In this document: piece after piece, positions 43,065 through 54,105 of the stretch
Layout of the letters: the number at the start of each line of letters is the position of its first letter
How positions within the stretch are numbered: the first letter of the stretch is position 1
Source of the DNA: Artemisia argyi
Taxonomy: Eukaryota; Streptophyta; Magnoliopsida; Asterales; Asteraceae
Direction of reading: 5' to 3'
Length of the DNA: 64,000 bases
Assembly: GCA_030686995.1 (NCBI GenBank)
Contig: CM060704.1
Coordinates: forward strand, 112,040,542-112,104,541
Notes under the pieces: generated by a model
Seen by the model: the letters and a program-made list of their open reading frames with translations, nothing else
What the model was told of the DNA's origin: nothing
Databases searched by the model: none
Program-made: the position numbers and the translations under genes

Positions 43065-44473
43065 TGATGCGTGGGAATCGCACCTTGCTTTACCTCTCGA
43101 GGGATCTCGCGAGGCTTACAACCCCCACCAGGCAGTGTACCTGATCGTTGTAGTATAGTATAGTGACAAGTACCGGGGGATTGATCGTTCAGCTTAGGAA
43201 TAGTGTCGCTAGGATTAGAAAACCTAATTAATAGTTCTAGAGATGAAAGATGATTATTTTTGTATTTTTATATTTTTATTAAAGCAAGTAAAATCTCGGG
43301 TTTTTGAAGGAGTGGGCGGAATTTGTTGCTAATCAACTAACCCAAAAACTACTTTGTAACTAATTAAACTAATGAAAATAAAATTAAACTAATATTAAAC
43401 TAAGGTTGTGAGCAGTAATTGGAGAAATTGTGTTTACTTAGACTTCATTACTCCCTAGATATCTTTTACATGTTAATTACTTGTTACACTTGTATGAATG
43501 ACGGGTTGTATTCCTTAATACCATTCGTGGAGTGGCGTACATAACTCCCCAACTCTATGAGCTCTTATCTCCTCCTACACCATGACCCAGCACAACTATA
43601 GGGATTGTAAACAGTGGCTCATGCATTAAATACAACCAATAAAGACCTAGTACGCCTCGGTTCATGTTTCTTAAGACGTTCAAGCATGTTACCATTTGGA
43701 GATCTGCCAGTTTTCTTAAGCCTAACATATAAATCATTCATTCAAAACAAGAGTAGACAAGTAATCAACACATAATCAACATCTAGGTTTCATTAGATCT
43801 AAGCAAACACAAGAGAGATCTAGCCTAGCATAGTAAAATTAAGATAAGAGCAAAAGATAAACAACCAACACATAGACATATTGATTGAATTAAGAATATA
43901 CTTATCTCAATTACAATGCAAGGTCTCAAGGGTTTGGAACCCTTGAAAAACCTGTAAAAGAGGCACCAAAATCGTCTTTAGGGTTTCACCAAAACTTCTC
44001 TCTCTTTAATGAAAAAACTAGAAAACTATATATAGGAAAATCGTCCTGACGGCGTCAAGAGTTAAATCTGACGCCGTCAACTCGCCGCCATACACTTCCT
44101 CGGACGCCCTAGATCCAATCGTGACGGCCTATGTGACGCCGTCACCACCCACGGTAAATTAATCTTGGTCACTTTGACGCCGTCATAACTCCATCTGACG
44201 CCGTCACCAGCTACGGTAAATTATTCTTCATGTCTGACGCCGTCAAGAGCAAACCCTTGACGCTGTCACCTTGTATTTCCAGCTTGGATTTTTGGTACTT
44301 TGTCGTTTTCTTCACTTTATGCTCCAAAAACGTCCAAAATAGCCTCTTTTCCAGAATTTACTCTCCAAACACCTAAAATCACAAAAGGAACGATTTAGGG
44401 CAATATTTGATCAAATAAATTCGGATTCGGGCTTAAATGACCCCCTAAAAACGGATCATTTTTCGCCTCATCA
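43065..44473 (-). repeat. 3' LTR of element B
   Basis: Plus-strand bounds TGATGCGTGG and GCCTCATCA. It contains a TATA box (plus-strand ctatatatagg at about 44027-44037) with a motif array at 44050-44275 upstream of it in LTR sense. Confidence 0.93.
44050..44275 (-). promoter_or_regulatory. TGACG(C/G)CGTCA array in 3' LTR of B
   Basis: Six exact copies of TGACG(C/G)CGTCA plus one variant (TGACGCTGTCA) within about 225 bases, ending next to the LTR TATA box. Each copy holds two inverted TGACG half sites. Confidence 0.6.
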
Positions 44474-45088
44474 TATACCCTTACACTTGAGATTTGCTTG
44501 TCCTCAAGCAAATGAGCTTTTATTCTACTCAAAAGACAAGTTAGGGGTCATTTAACACTAATATAAAAGTAATTACAACAAATAATTGTTCCACTAAAGA
44601 CCAATAGACAAGCACGGAGGTCATACACAAGCACCTCACAAATAGTGTTTAGATACTCACATCTCTCGGGTGTAATAAAGTAATATAACATTATGGAAAT
44701 GGAAGATATCTCTCACTACCTGTCATAGCAAAATAGATTACCATAGGCTTGGGAAAGGATCAAAACTCCACCAAATGGCGTAAGCACCTAGGATAAACTA
44801 TCAAAGAGGTCTTTTAAAGGGTTATAACGTTAGGTGTAGGGATATGAATTACACGGTTTTGTTGGATAAAGGGAATTTTACTGGTGGCGAGTTAACAATC
44901 TTAGTAAATTACATGTACAAGATGGCGTTGCTAAGCCAAGACTAGACTCGACTTAAGCTAATAAATGAAAAATAACAAAAACATAAAATGAATATAAAAT
45001 AAAAACGGGATGGTAGTCCGTATGTTTTTTTCTCTTCTTCTTTTCTATTTTTTTTTCTTTTTTTCTTGTTTTTTTCTATTTTTTTTCG

Positions 45089-45139
<51 letters not shown>

Positions 45140-46930
45140 ATACACTCTTACCCTACCATCCAAAATAATACATCATAGGGGGTGAGAATTCCCCTTACAC
45201 TTGAATCTTTACATACTTTACATTTAACTATTCTAATGACTCGAATTAAGAAAATCAAAACACTTGGAGCACTTTTAAAATTAACGTACATATGGGGGTA
45301 ATAAGTGATGTTCTTCCCCATTACTCCATAAAATAAGTACTTACCTATGAGTCCCAATCGTCCCAAAACAATATGTACAAGGATATGACTCGACTTAGCA
45401 ACCATGTAATCAATTAGAAAGTTAACTCAGGGTTTAACAAATAACAATAATGCACTAAAAATGAGCGCATACACGGAAGGCTAAGGCGATTTGGGTGTAC
45501 ATTTAAGTGGGGTGTAACAAATTCTTCCTTTAAGTAAGATGCTTAAAGTTAGAAACGAAAAGATAGGCTCGGAGGGGTGTACTAGGGGTTTCGTGTACTA
45601 AAAATGAGTACAACGCAAAGGGTGTGGGAAAAATTAGTTGACTTAACTAGCCAAGTAATATGACTTAAATGGTCAAGTAATTATAATACGGGTTTAACAC
45701 AAGGGTGATCCTAATGCCTCTTATCATGTAGTAAATCCTACCACACGAATGTAGTCTCACTAGCGGTCTCGGGATGCATCACTAACGCAAGTTCTAGAAT
45801 CTAAATGCTACCGGTACACTCATAATCACCAATAATGAATGCTTTTCCTATCAAATCTAAAGGCGAACCTCACATTTTTGGGTGGAAAATTTTTCTGAAT
45901 ATACGGTTATGTGCTAGTCATACAATCTCCTATCCATGAGACGCTTGCTATGGCTAAAGTTTCACTCCTAAATGTTGTAAAAAATTTTAAATTTGGCGCT
46001 AAAATTACACTAACAAGTATTTCTCATAGTTTTATTACACATCTACTATCAAACAAAACAAACTCAAGCGAAAGTGCATATGTAAGGTATCATCTTTTTA
46101 CCCTCCCCTTACACTTAAGATGAACATTGTCCCCAATGTTCAAGTAAAGAATGTAAAAGTTAAAAAGTAAAGAGAATGAAATCAAATACTCCCCTGATTC
46201 GCTCGGTATGGATTTTAGGTTAGCCAGGTTAAATCTTCTTCCAAGAAAACGAACAATCAAAGCTTCCCTTCCAGAATATAAATCATCTTCTTATCACAAA
46301 TAACCTGTAAATCCTGACAAAAGTAGACAAGGCAACCTCGCGTAAAATCGGCGGCATCCTATATAAGTTACTAAATCCTAGAAAACAAAATAAGATATAA
46401 TGCTTGTGGAATGAAGTTTGCAGATTTCCTGGAGATTATAAAACTTAATAATTCACAAAAACCATAAGACTCCGTTAGAAAAACAAAACTGGTAAAATTT
46501 CCAGATTTTTAACTCCTGACGCCGTCAAGAGCAATTGCCTGACGCCGTCAGAATGGACCTGCAGAAATCTTTATGTTAAGTTTCCGGAAAATTTCTGGAA
46601 AAACCTTGTCCTACTTCCTGGAAAATCCTGCAAAACTTCATTATGACTCAATACAAGCATTTGACTCTAACAAATACGAATATACATGTTCATTAAATAT
46701 TGTGGATAATCATGATCGGTTTGTTTCTTAAAAACATATTTGGGGTTTCCCCTTACACTTATCTTTTGCAAAAATACCTTTAGGTTGAAGTTAAGACTAG
46801 TCTAAACAACATAATAAAGTATTTCACGTTTTAATAGAGAAACATGATCAACCAACAATAAAAACAAAACATGCATACGGAAGCAAATAACAATGAAACA
46901 ATTAAAATCACACAAAACATGGGTTGCCTC
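44474..46930 (-). other. Non-coding 3' tail of element B
   Basis: Collinear with the tails of A and C; no credible gene. It includes a 47-base poly-T run at 45091-45137 and polypurine-like motifs (plus-strand CCCTTACACTT) at about 44476, 45193, 46105 and 46752. Two TGACGCCGTCA copies lie at about 46518-46549. A lysine-rich open frame over the homopolymer is an artefact. Confidence 0.6.
45091..45137. repeat. Poly-T tract
   Basis: 47 consecutive T residues in the element B tail. The same place in A and C has mixed T/C or A/G runs. Confidence 0.97.
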
Positions 46931-46988
46931 CCAAGAAGCGCTTTTCTTTATTTACGAGTCTTGTAGCTAGACTCAAAGTCGTGGGTTA

Positions 46989-48008
46989 CTACGTGATTTC
47001 ATCATTGGTTTCATTCTCCGATTGTAAATATTCCTTGTAGAAACCAATCACCTTTTTCTCTATCGCCCCCATCATTGCTCGGGCAAACTCTTCATCAACT
47101 TTATACCTTGGTCCAAGGGCCAAGCAATTTTTGTAGTAAAGACTCCTTTTTTCCCATACATAGTCCATGCCCTTTTTCTTATCCTCCTTATCAATATCCT
47201 CAAAAGCACCAACATTATCCTGATCAAAACGAGATATAAAGCGGAATTCTTTCATCTTATTGGGCATCCTATAAGTGATACTATCGGTGTTGCTTGCAAA
47301 TCGAATCGTGCCCTCTACCTCATCATATTCTAACTTAGACTCCTCAACAAATGGTTTGCCAAACACAACATTGGATAATCGACAATCAATAACATTAGCA
47401 AGATCCTCCACAATCATAAAGTCGGTGACAAAAGTGAAATTACCAACAAAGACACATAAACCTTTGACTCTCCCGACAAAGTTACAAACTCCACCGGGGT
47501 ACTTGGGATCCCTTCTAGGTTCAAGTCTTATGTTCACTATATCATTATAAACCGTTGAGGACATAATGTTGATTGGAGATTTAAAGTCAATGTAAGCATT
47601 GCTAATGTGCTTATATCCAATCATACATGGTATCTTAGCGCTCTTAGGATCGCCTCTCTTGATCTTAGGTTCAATTATGGTGAAGGGAGATCGCGGGTTA
47701 TCAATAAGGTTATTATAGTATGCAATCTCCTCCTCAGTGGGGTATAGGTTAAAGTGGTCGTTAAGCCTCGGACACATTTCCTCTTCTGGTCTCTTAATGA
47801 CACTCACAAAGTCATCAGGCCCTAGGTCCTTATTTGAATACAAGACGGTTGCTAGGTCGCTAAACGTATGTTCGAGTTCAATCTTGATCAACCTATTAAG
47901 CTCTCTAAGCTCCCTAATCTCACTCTCAATTTGTTCACGTAACACAGCTACTTCACTAGGGGAAAGGGGTGGATTCGCGTTTTCCATAATGGTCAACGGA
48001 ATAGTCAA
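46989..48008 (-). CDS. Element B ORF: coiled coil plus degenerate retropepsin-like domain
   Basis: An intact 339-residue minus-strand ORF. Residues ~14-60 (SEVAVLREQIESEIRELREL) form a likely coiled coil, not the Gag domain found in C. From about residue 125 the sequence matches the C-terminal part of the element C protein: IPCMIGYKHISNAYIDFKSPINIM, NFVGRVKGLCVFVGNF, TDFMIVEDLANVIDCRLSNVVFGKPFVE, and RMPNKMKEF. The retropepsin active site would be Asp-Thr/Ser-Gly; here it reads Asp-Phe-Lys-Ser, so the Asp is kept but the motif is lost. An inactive, structural role or simple decay are both possible; the open frame in a young insertion favours recent function. Confidence 0.8.
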   Translation of the reverse strand: MTIPLTIMENANPPLSPSEVAVLREQIESEIRELRELNRLIKIELEHTFSDLATVLYSNKDLGPDDFVSVIKRPEEEMCPRLNDHFNLYPTEEEIAYYNNLIDNPRSPFTIIEPKIKRGDPKSAKIPCMIGYKHISNAYIDFKSPINIMSSTVYNDIVNIRLEPRRDPKYPGGVCNFVGRVKGLCVFVGNFTFVTDFMIVEDLANVIDCRLSNVVFGKPFVEESKLEYDEVEGTIRFASNTDSITYRMPNKMKEFRFISRFDQDNVGAFEDIDKEDKKKGMDYVWEKRSLYYKNCLALGPRYKVDEEFARAMMGAIEKKVIGFYKEYLQSENETNDEIT

Positions 48009-48146
48009 TGAGTTTAATTTACTAACAAAGGCACAAAGAAATAAGATAGACTAAAGAAGACCTAAAAATAAAAATAAAAATCTTACTAGAAAGGAATCTA
48101 GCAAGTAGACCTAATAAAAAGAAATCCTAACCTAGACAATAACTAT

Positions 48147-48164
48147 TCCCCGGCAGCGGCGCCA
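48147..48164 (-). other. Primer-binding site of element B
   Basis: The minus strand reads TGGCGCCGCTGCCGGGGA six bases inside the 5' LTR, complementary to a tRNA-Asp-type 3' end with one difference from element C. Confidence 0.8.
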
Positions 48165-48170
48165 AAAACT

Positions 48171-49578
48171 TGATGCGTGGGAATCGCACCTTGCTTTACC
48201 TCTCGAGGGATCTCGCGAGGCTTACAACCCCCACCAGGCAGTGTACCTGATCGTTGTAGTATAGTATAGTGACAAGTACCGGGGGATTGATCGTTCAGCT
48301 TAGGAATAGTGTCGCTAGGATTAGAAAACCTAATTAATAGTTCTAGAGATGAAAGATGATTATTTTTGTATTTTTATATTTTTATTAAAGCAAGTAAAAT
48401 CTCAGGTTTTGAAGGAGTGGGCGGAATTAGTTGCTAATCAACTAACCCAAAAACTACTTTGTAACTAATTAAACTAATGAAAATAAAATTAAACTAATAT
48501 TAAACTAAGGTTGTGAGCAGTAATTGGAGAAATTGTGTTTACTTAGACTTCATTACTCCCTAGATATCTTTTACATGTTAATTACTTGTTACACTTGTAT
48601 GAATGACGGGTTGTATTCCTTAATACCATTCGTGGAGTGGCGTACATAACTCCCCAACTCTATGAGCTCTTATCTCCTCCTACACCATGATCCAGCACAA
48701 CTATAGGGATTGTAAACAGTGGCTCATGCATTAAATACAACCAATAAAGACCTAGTACGCCTCGGTTCATGTTTCTTAAGACGTTCAAGCATGTTACCAT
48801 TTGGAGATCTGCCAGTTTTCTTAAGCCTAACATATAAATCATTCATTCAAAACAAGAGTAGACAAGTAATCAACACATAATCAACATCTAGGTTTCATTA
48901 GATCTAAGCAAACACAAGAGAGATCTAGCCTAGCATAGTAAAATTAAGATAAGAGCAAAAGATAAACAACCAACACATAGACATATTGATTGAATTAAGA
49001 ATATACTTATCTCAATTACAATGCAAGGTCTCAAGGGTTTGGAACCCTTGAAAAACCTATAAAAGAGGCACCAAAATCGTCTTTAGGGTTTCACCAAAAC
49101 TTCTCTCTCTTTAATGAAAAAACTAGAAAACTATATATAGGAAAATCGTCCTGACGGCGTCAAGAGTTAAATCTGACGCCGTCAACTCGCCGCCATACAC
49201 TTCCTCGGACGCCCTAGATCCAATCGTGACGGCCTATGTGACGCCGTCACCACCCACGGTAAATTAATCTTGGTCACTTTGACGCCGTCATAACTCCATC
49301 TGACGCCGTCACCAGCTACGGTAAATTATTCTTCATGTCTGACGCCGTCAAGAGCAAACCCTTGACGCCGTCACCTTGTATTTCCAGCTTGGATTTTTGG
49401 TACTTTGTCGTTTTCTTCACTTTATGCTCCAAAAACGTCCAAAATAGCCTCTTTTCCAGAATTCACTCTCCATACACCTAAAATCACAAAAGGAACGATT
49501 TAGGGCAATATTTGATCAAATAAATTCGGATTCGGGCTTAAATGACCCCCTAAAAACGGATCATTTTTCGCCTCATCA
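48171..49578 (-). repeat. 5' LTR of element B
   Basis: Bounds and content as the 3' LTR. The motif array at about 49152-49373 has seven exact TGACG(C/G)CGTCA copies. The TATA box lies at about 49131-49141 (plus coordinates). Confidence 0.93.
49152..49373 (-). promoter_or_regulatory. TGACG(C/G)CGTCA array in 5' LTR of B
   Basis: Seven exact copies of the 11-base near-palindrome within about 220 bases, the closest about 10 bases from the TATA box and upstream of it in LTR sense. Confidence 0.6.
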
Positions 49579-49583
49579 CTTCA

Positions 49584-50491
49584 ACTCTACCATGTGTATG
49601 ACCGTGTTCTCTTCTTGCATAACGGATCCTGGAATCCAAGCTTCCAAGCTCCTGGTTGGTGTTGTCCTTTATCTCATTAATCTTTATTCCTAATTCACAC
49701 ATTGCTCATCTTTCAGCATCCGCCCTTTTGAACAACGCGTCAAGGTTACGGTCATACCATTCAAATTGAGTTGGTTATAACCGTTTTAGCTGTTCAGTGT
49801 GAGCATCTAATATGATGGCTTGTCGATAAATAAGATTCGCTATTGTATCAGGAGTGCTTATATTGTAGTCGGGTGAGTTAGGCGAGGATAAATTATTTGG
49901 AAAATCTGGTATTGAGGAATCTGAAGTATAAGGTAACGGAGAATTCGACTCAACATTCTTCCACGGCATCCCTTGGCTTGAACCTTGTCCAACTTCAAAT
50001 GTTGCCTGACCACCAATCACATCTTCATATGATTCAGTAGCTCTCCTGAGTTTTTGACGTAAAGGTGAACAAATAGGTGACGATGGAAGTGCTCTCTGAG
50101 TGAGTTCTGTATCATACTGGGGTTGAATATTTGTATGTAAGGGCCTTAAGTATTCGGAGAATTTTGATTGGTAGGGGATGTATTAGTATTACGGAGAGTA
50201 GTTTTGACATTCGCAGGAGTTTCAGGAGACATGTTACTGTAGTAACCGAGAATAATATTTTATGAGGATTTTGTATGTTAAAGATGTAACCGTATAGATG
50301 AAATAATAATTGTGTAAGAGTAATTTCTAAACATGTAAAATAATCTTATTAGATAAGGTATTGAGCACGGCAGTCTGCAGACACGGAGGGCATAAAATAG
50401 TACGGTGTAAAATCATTCATTTTGAAAGTGTAGTTATAGTTTAATGTTTGAAAACATTTAATTCTCTATAACTTTATCTCTGATACCAATC
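49584..50491 (-). mobile_element. Element D internal region, 5' part
   Basis: On the minus strand this follows the LTR copy 2 and primer site. A gag-like frame begins at ATG about 50230 (MSPETPANVKTTLRNT), shifts frame near 50150, and continues through 50020-49775 (VIGGQATFEVGQGSSQGMPW.., then IANLIYRQAIILDAHTEQLK). It is cut by element B and resumes at 43059. It is broken by stops, so a pseudogene. Confidence 0.6.
50477..50488 (-). other. Primer-binding site of element D
   Basis: The minus strand reads TGGTATCAGAGA three bases after the LTR end GGGGTGTTACA, complementary to initiator tRNA-Met. This fixes the orientation of element D and makes LTR copy 2 its 5' LTR. Confidence 0.8.
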
Positions 50492-50989
50492 TGTAACACC
50501 CCAAAATTTATGTTTGTAGCAGCGGAAAAGTAATTTGGGTGTTACGGGGAGGATCGAAGTTATAATCACATAAAACGGCTTAAAAGAAGCGTTTTGAAAG
50601 TTATTTGTCATTCAAATAATATTTTTGATAAAAGATGAAACATTTGATTTAGAATCTTATTAAAAGATATAAAGGCTTGAAAGAATGACATATTTGATTT
50701 TTACACCATTTTAATTTATTAGAGTAATAAATGCCCACTCCGTGTCTTGTCCTGCTCCGTTAATTACCTGAGATACACATGCTTAAAAGTGTCAACACAA
50801 AGGTTGGTGAGTTCATAGAGTTTTATGGAAAACCATTTATTTCAATAGATTTCAAGAATCTTTAGTAATAATTGTAATAAATACTAATAGTGATAGAACA
50901 AGTATTGAGTGATGTTGATTTTAATCACAGATAATTCATATAGATATTCAATCGAATTCAAATAATGGATCAAAATCCTAACATGAGAT
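50492..50989 (-). repeat. Element D LTR copy 2 (truncated 5' LTR)
   Basis: Matches the first ~500 bases (plus direction) of copy 1, including the stretch ending aaaatcctaacatgagat. It breaks at 50989, where unrelated sequence of 44 bases leads into the second mariner copy. Confidence 0.8.
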
Positions 50990-51033
50990 GGAAACTCATG
51001 ATGCTAATTTAGTGAGATTTATAATTCAAGTCT
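50990..51033. other. Junction filler
   Basis: Forty-four bases, ggaaactcatgatgctaatt onward, match neither the LTR nor mariner copy 1. This is the breakpoint of the duplicated block. Confidence 0.5.
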
Positions 51034-52234
51034 GGTGTTTGATAGTTGTTGCCTCTTCGAACCTGCATGATTTCCTTCATACATGTTTGTAGAGTTAAAA
51101 AAACATTGTTAAGCTCACGTGATTTCATTCTTTCAAAAGAATTTTGAACCGCGGAAATGAGTTCGTCAATATTACCCAATTTCTCTTGCTCTTGAAGCGA
51201 TTGTATTGCTCGAAAAAATCCAAGGTCTAAAACATTTAAATCCGGACTATCCGGGGGTTGAAAAAAAAGTCGGATATCAAACCCATCTTGAGAAGATGCT
51301 TCAAGAAACTGTTTATCGTTCACATCAATATGAGGTCTTGCGTTGTCTTGTTGAATAAATGTAGGACCCGTATGACCTCGTGGCCATTTAGCTATAATTG
51401 CGGGTAGAACATTTGCAACCAACCAAGACCTCATTACATCTTTAGTCACCGATAAAATAGGTTTTGTTTCTAGCGTGCCCGCTACACGATTCTTGCTTGA
51501 ACGTTTAGCGGGCTCTAGTGTTGTTTGGGGAAATATACTAATTTTTCCCGAAAAGACTTCGTTACCCAACCCGTCAAATCTTGGTCGTGCAACTGCCACT
51601 AAAAACATGACCTTAGTCATAAATGTTTTGCTTTTACAAGTTCTTACGTGTTCATCCTCGTCGGGAACAAGGTAATAACGTTTTGTTGGTTTCGACATGT
51701 AAAACCATTTTTCATCAATGCAGACAATGTTAAACATATCATAAAATTTGGACTAGGACTAAACAACAATCGATCAACCATAGATAAACAAAATCTTAAC
51801 CTTGCTTTTTTATTTTCGTGAGTGAGATCCGGCTTGATGGCATTTGTGTGCGGTCTAAGTACACCTTCTTTGATTCGCCTATGCATAGTTGATTTCGAAA
51901 CACTTACCAATTCAGCAAGAGCTCGAATATTGGAGCGTTGACGTAATGGAACCTCCGTGACTAAACTCAAATTGATTTGTACTTTCTTACGACCAACAAC
52001 TCTTGGCATGTTTGAAGATAAATCAACATTTGACCCATTATCAATTTGAAGCTTTTCTTTGTGCCAAATACGACTAACTGTCTTTCTACATAAACCAAAT
52101 TTACTTGCTACAAGAGTAAAAAAGCCTCTTTCCAACTCACCATTTAAACTTAGTTGCAATAGTTCTTGATATATGGCATGACGTTCGTCAGTAGTGGTGT
52201 TCTTTCTTGCATGTAATTTTATGATGTTTTGCAT
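51009..52234 (-). pseudogene. Mariner-like transposase (DD39D), copy 2
   Basis: The N-terminal frame (52234-51644) is intact through both helix-turn-helix regions, unlike copy 1, because it keeps the T lost there near 52057. The catalytic frame (51737-51009) keeps all three Asp residues with 39-residue spacing but is still out of frame with the N-terminus, as in copy 1. Its C-terminus is replaced by junction sequence (DLNYKSH). The shared frameshift predates the duplication. Confidence 0.88.
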
Positions 52235-52338
52235 CCTTTAGTAAGAATTTACTTATTCATGAAAGTGGGGTAGTTTGAATCCTCGTATTGTTATGTTGAG
52301 CAATCAATGAGTAAATTATGAAAGAGTATTGGATAAGA
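51034..52338 (-). mobile_element. Mariner-like element, copy 2 (3' end missing)
   Basis: Near-identical to 37080-38383 of copy 1. It lacks the terminal ~415 bases with the inverted repeat. At 52339 it meets the start of LTR copy 3 at exactly the same base as copy 1 meets LTR copy 1, so the junction itself was duplicated. Confidence 0.85.
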
Positions 52339-54105
52339 TGTAACACCCCAAAATTTATGTTTGTAGCAGCGGAAAAGTAATTTGGGTGTTACGGAGAGGA
52401 TCGAAGTTATAATCACATAAAACGGCTTAAAAGAAGCGTTTTGAAAGTTATTTATCATTCAAATAATATTTTTGATAAAAGATGAACCATTTGATTTAGA
52501 ATCTTATTAAAAGATATAAAGGCTTGAAAGAATGACATATTTGATTTTTACACCATTTTAATTTATCAGAGTAATAAATGTCCGCTCCGTGTCTTGTCCT
52601 GCTCCGTTAATTACCTGAGATACACATGCTTAAAAGTGTCAACACAAAGGTTGGTGAGTTCATAGAGTTTTATGGAAAACCATTTATTTCAATAGATTTC
52701 AAGAATCTTTAGTAATAATTGTAATAAATACTAACAGTGATAGAACAAGTATTGAGTGATGTTGATTTGAATCATGTAATTTATTAATAAGGAAATTGAT
52801 TTGAATCTTTAGTATATATATCACATCTTAAGTCATAAACTTAAGTCATAAACTTTATCAGGTAACTATTAATAAGGAAATTGGTTTGAATCATGTAATT
52901 TATTCATATACTTATAAAGTTATCAAAGTATATGTAAGCATATATCTCCCCCAAAGAGTTAAAAACAAGTATTGGAAATGGGCTATGACTCACCTTGATT
53001 GATTTTCAAATGATGAAAAGTAAAGTCGGATGAGATTATGAGAATGATTATGGAAACGTCTTTAATACGGAACCTGATAAATAAATTTATCTGAGAATCT
53101 AACCAAATACTATTTGGTAAATGAATAACGATTAATCGGTATGATGAAAAGATGATATGCAAATGAAATTCTTATTTTTATAAGTAATATAACATATATG
53201 TTATTTAAATTATTTCCAAAGTTTTCCTTTTAAACCGTGATAAAACAATACGTAAAGATGTCTAGTTAAAATATCGTTATATATAAATATAACGAAAGTT
53301 ATTTATTAAATAAACGAATTATACAAAATGCACATGACGTGAAGGGATCTCGTAAAATGGAAAATAAGATAAGATTGTCAAATATAATATGTTTAGACCT
53401 TGTTCTTTCCCAATTTTACCATTTTTACTCTAACGACGTTAGCGTTACACCGTTAGTCCTTTTTATATATAAATTACAATTATAGTCCTCTAATTGTCTA
53501 ATAATCATTCTTGAGCTTGGAATATTAAATATTATCAATTTTTATCCTTAATATTCTGTTTTTACAGTTTCAGTCCTCTATTTCCCCAGTTTGGCATTTT
53601 TAGTCCTTCTAAGTGTCGTCACGTTACGTTACGTTTTTAGTCCAAACGTTCAAAAATTATGGGAAAAATTATATTAAATTTTCCGAGACTTATTTAATAA
53701 ATAAAAAGCTTATTTCAACAGCTTATTTGGTAAAATAGCTTATTTTCCATAAATGGGCTTTTAACGAGTTAAAACATGGCCCAATAACGTTTTAAAATCC
53801 GTACTTCGTGAGACGAGTTGAGCTCATAAAAAAATATCATTTTTCATGTTCTATTTTCATATCAAAAAGATTTAGATAAGCTAGCTTATCAGAAGTGCTT
53901 ATTCTCAGCTTATTGGGCTTTTAGGCCCAAGTCGTTAATATTATTAGTTTTCAAGCTAGATTTATAACGATTCACTTTGGTGAATTTTGGGTGTCGAGAC
54001 TAGCTTATTTGTACAAGTTTTATATACGAAATTGGTTGCTAGCTAGATGGTCTAATAGATCGTGTAAAAATATGGTAGGCTTGTTACGTGATTTTTAAAG
54101 ATATA
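52339..54105 (-). repeat. Element D LTR copy 3, left part
   Basis: Starts TGTAACACCCC next to mariner copy 2. It is the fuller LTR version, containing about 52770-53920 that copy 1 lacks. Interrupted at 54105 by element C and resumes at 61767. Confidence 0.75.

Larger units (their letters stand above)
43065..49578 (-). mobile_element. Element B: complete non-autonomous LTR retrotransposon, TSD CTTCA
   Basis: On the minus strand: 5' LTR 49578-48171, primer site, leader, one ORF (48008-46989), non-coding tail and 3' LTR 44473-43065. The 6.5-kb unit is flanked by perfect CTTCA repeats at 43060-43064 and 49579-49583. The two LTRs (1408 and 1409 bp) are almost identical by eye, with small differences such as gctgtcacc/gccgtcacc near 44275/49370, indicating a recent insertion. 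It interrupts the gag region of element D. There is no reverse transcriptase or integrase; movement must have used enzymes from another element. Confidence 0.93.

Noticed and set aside
44050..44275. The TGACGCCGTCA series as a CRISPR-like array
   Set aside because: Units are only 11 bases, spacing is irregular, and it lies in a plant LTR promoter; no CRISPR features.
44942..45163. Lysine-rich open frame on the minus strand
   Set aside because: It is the translation of a poly-T/poly-A tract in the element B tail, not a gene.
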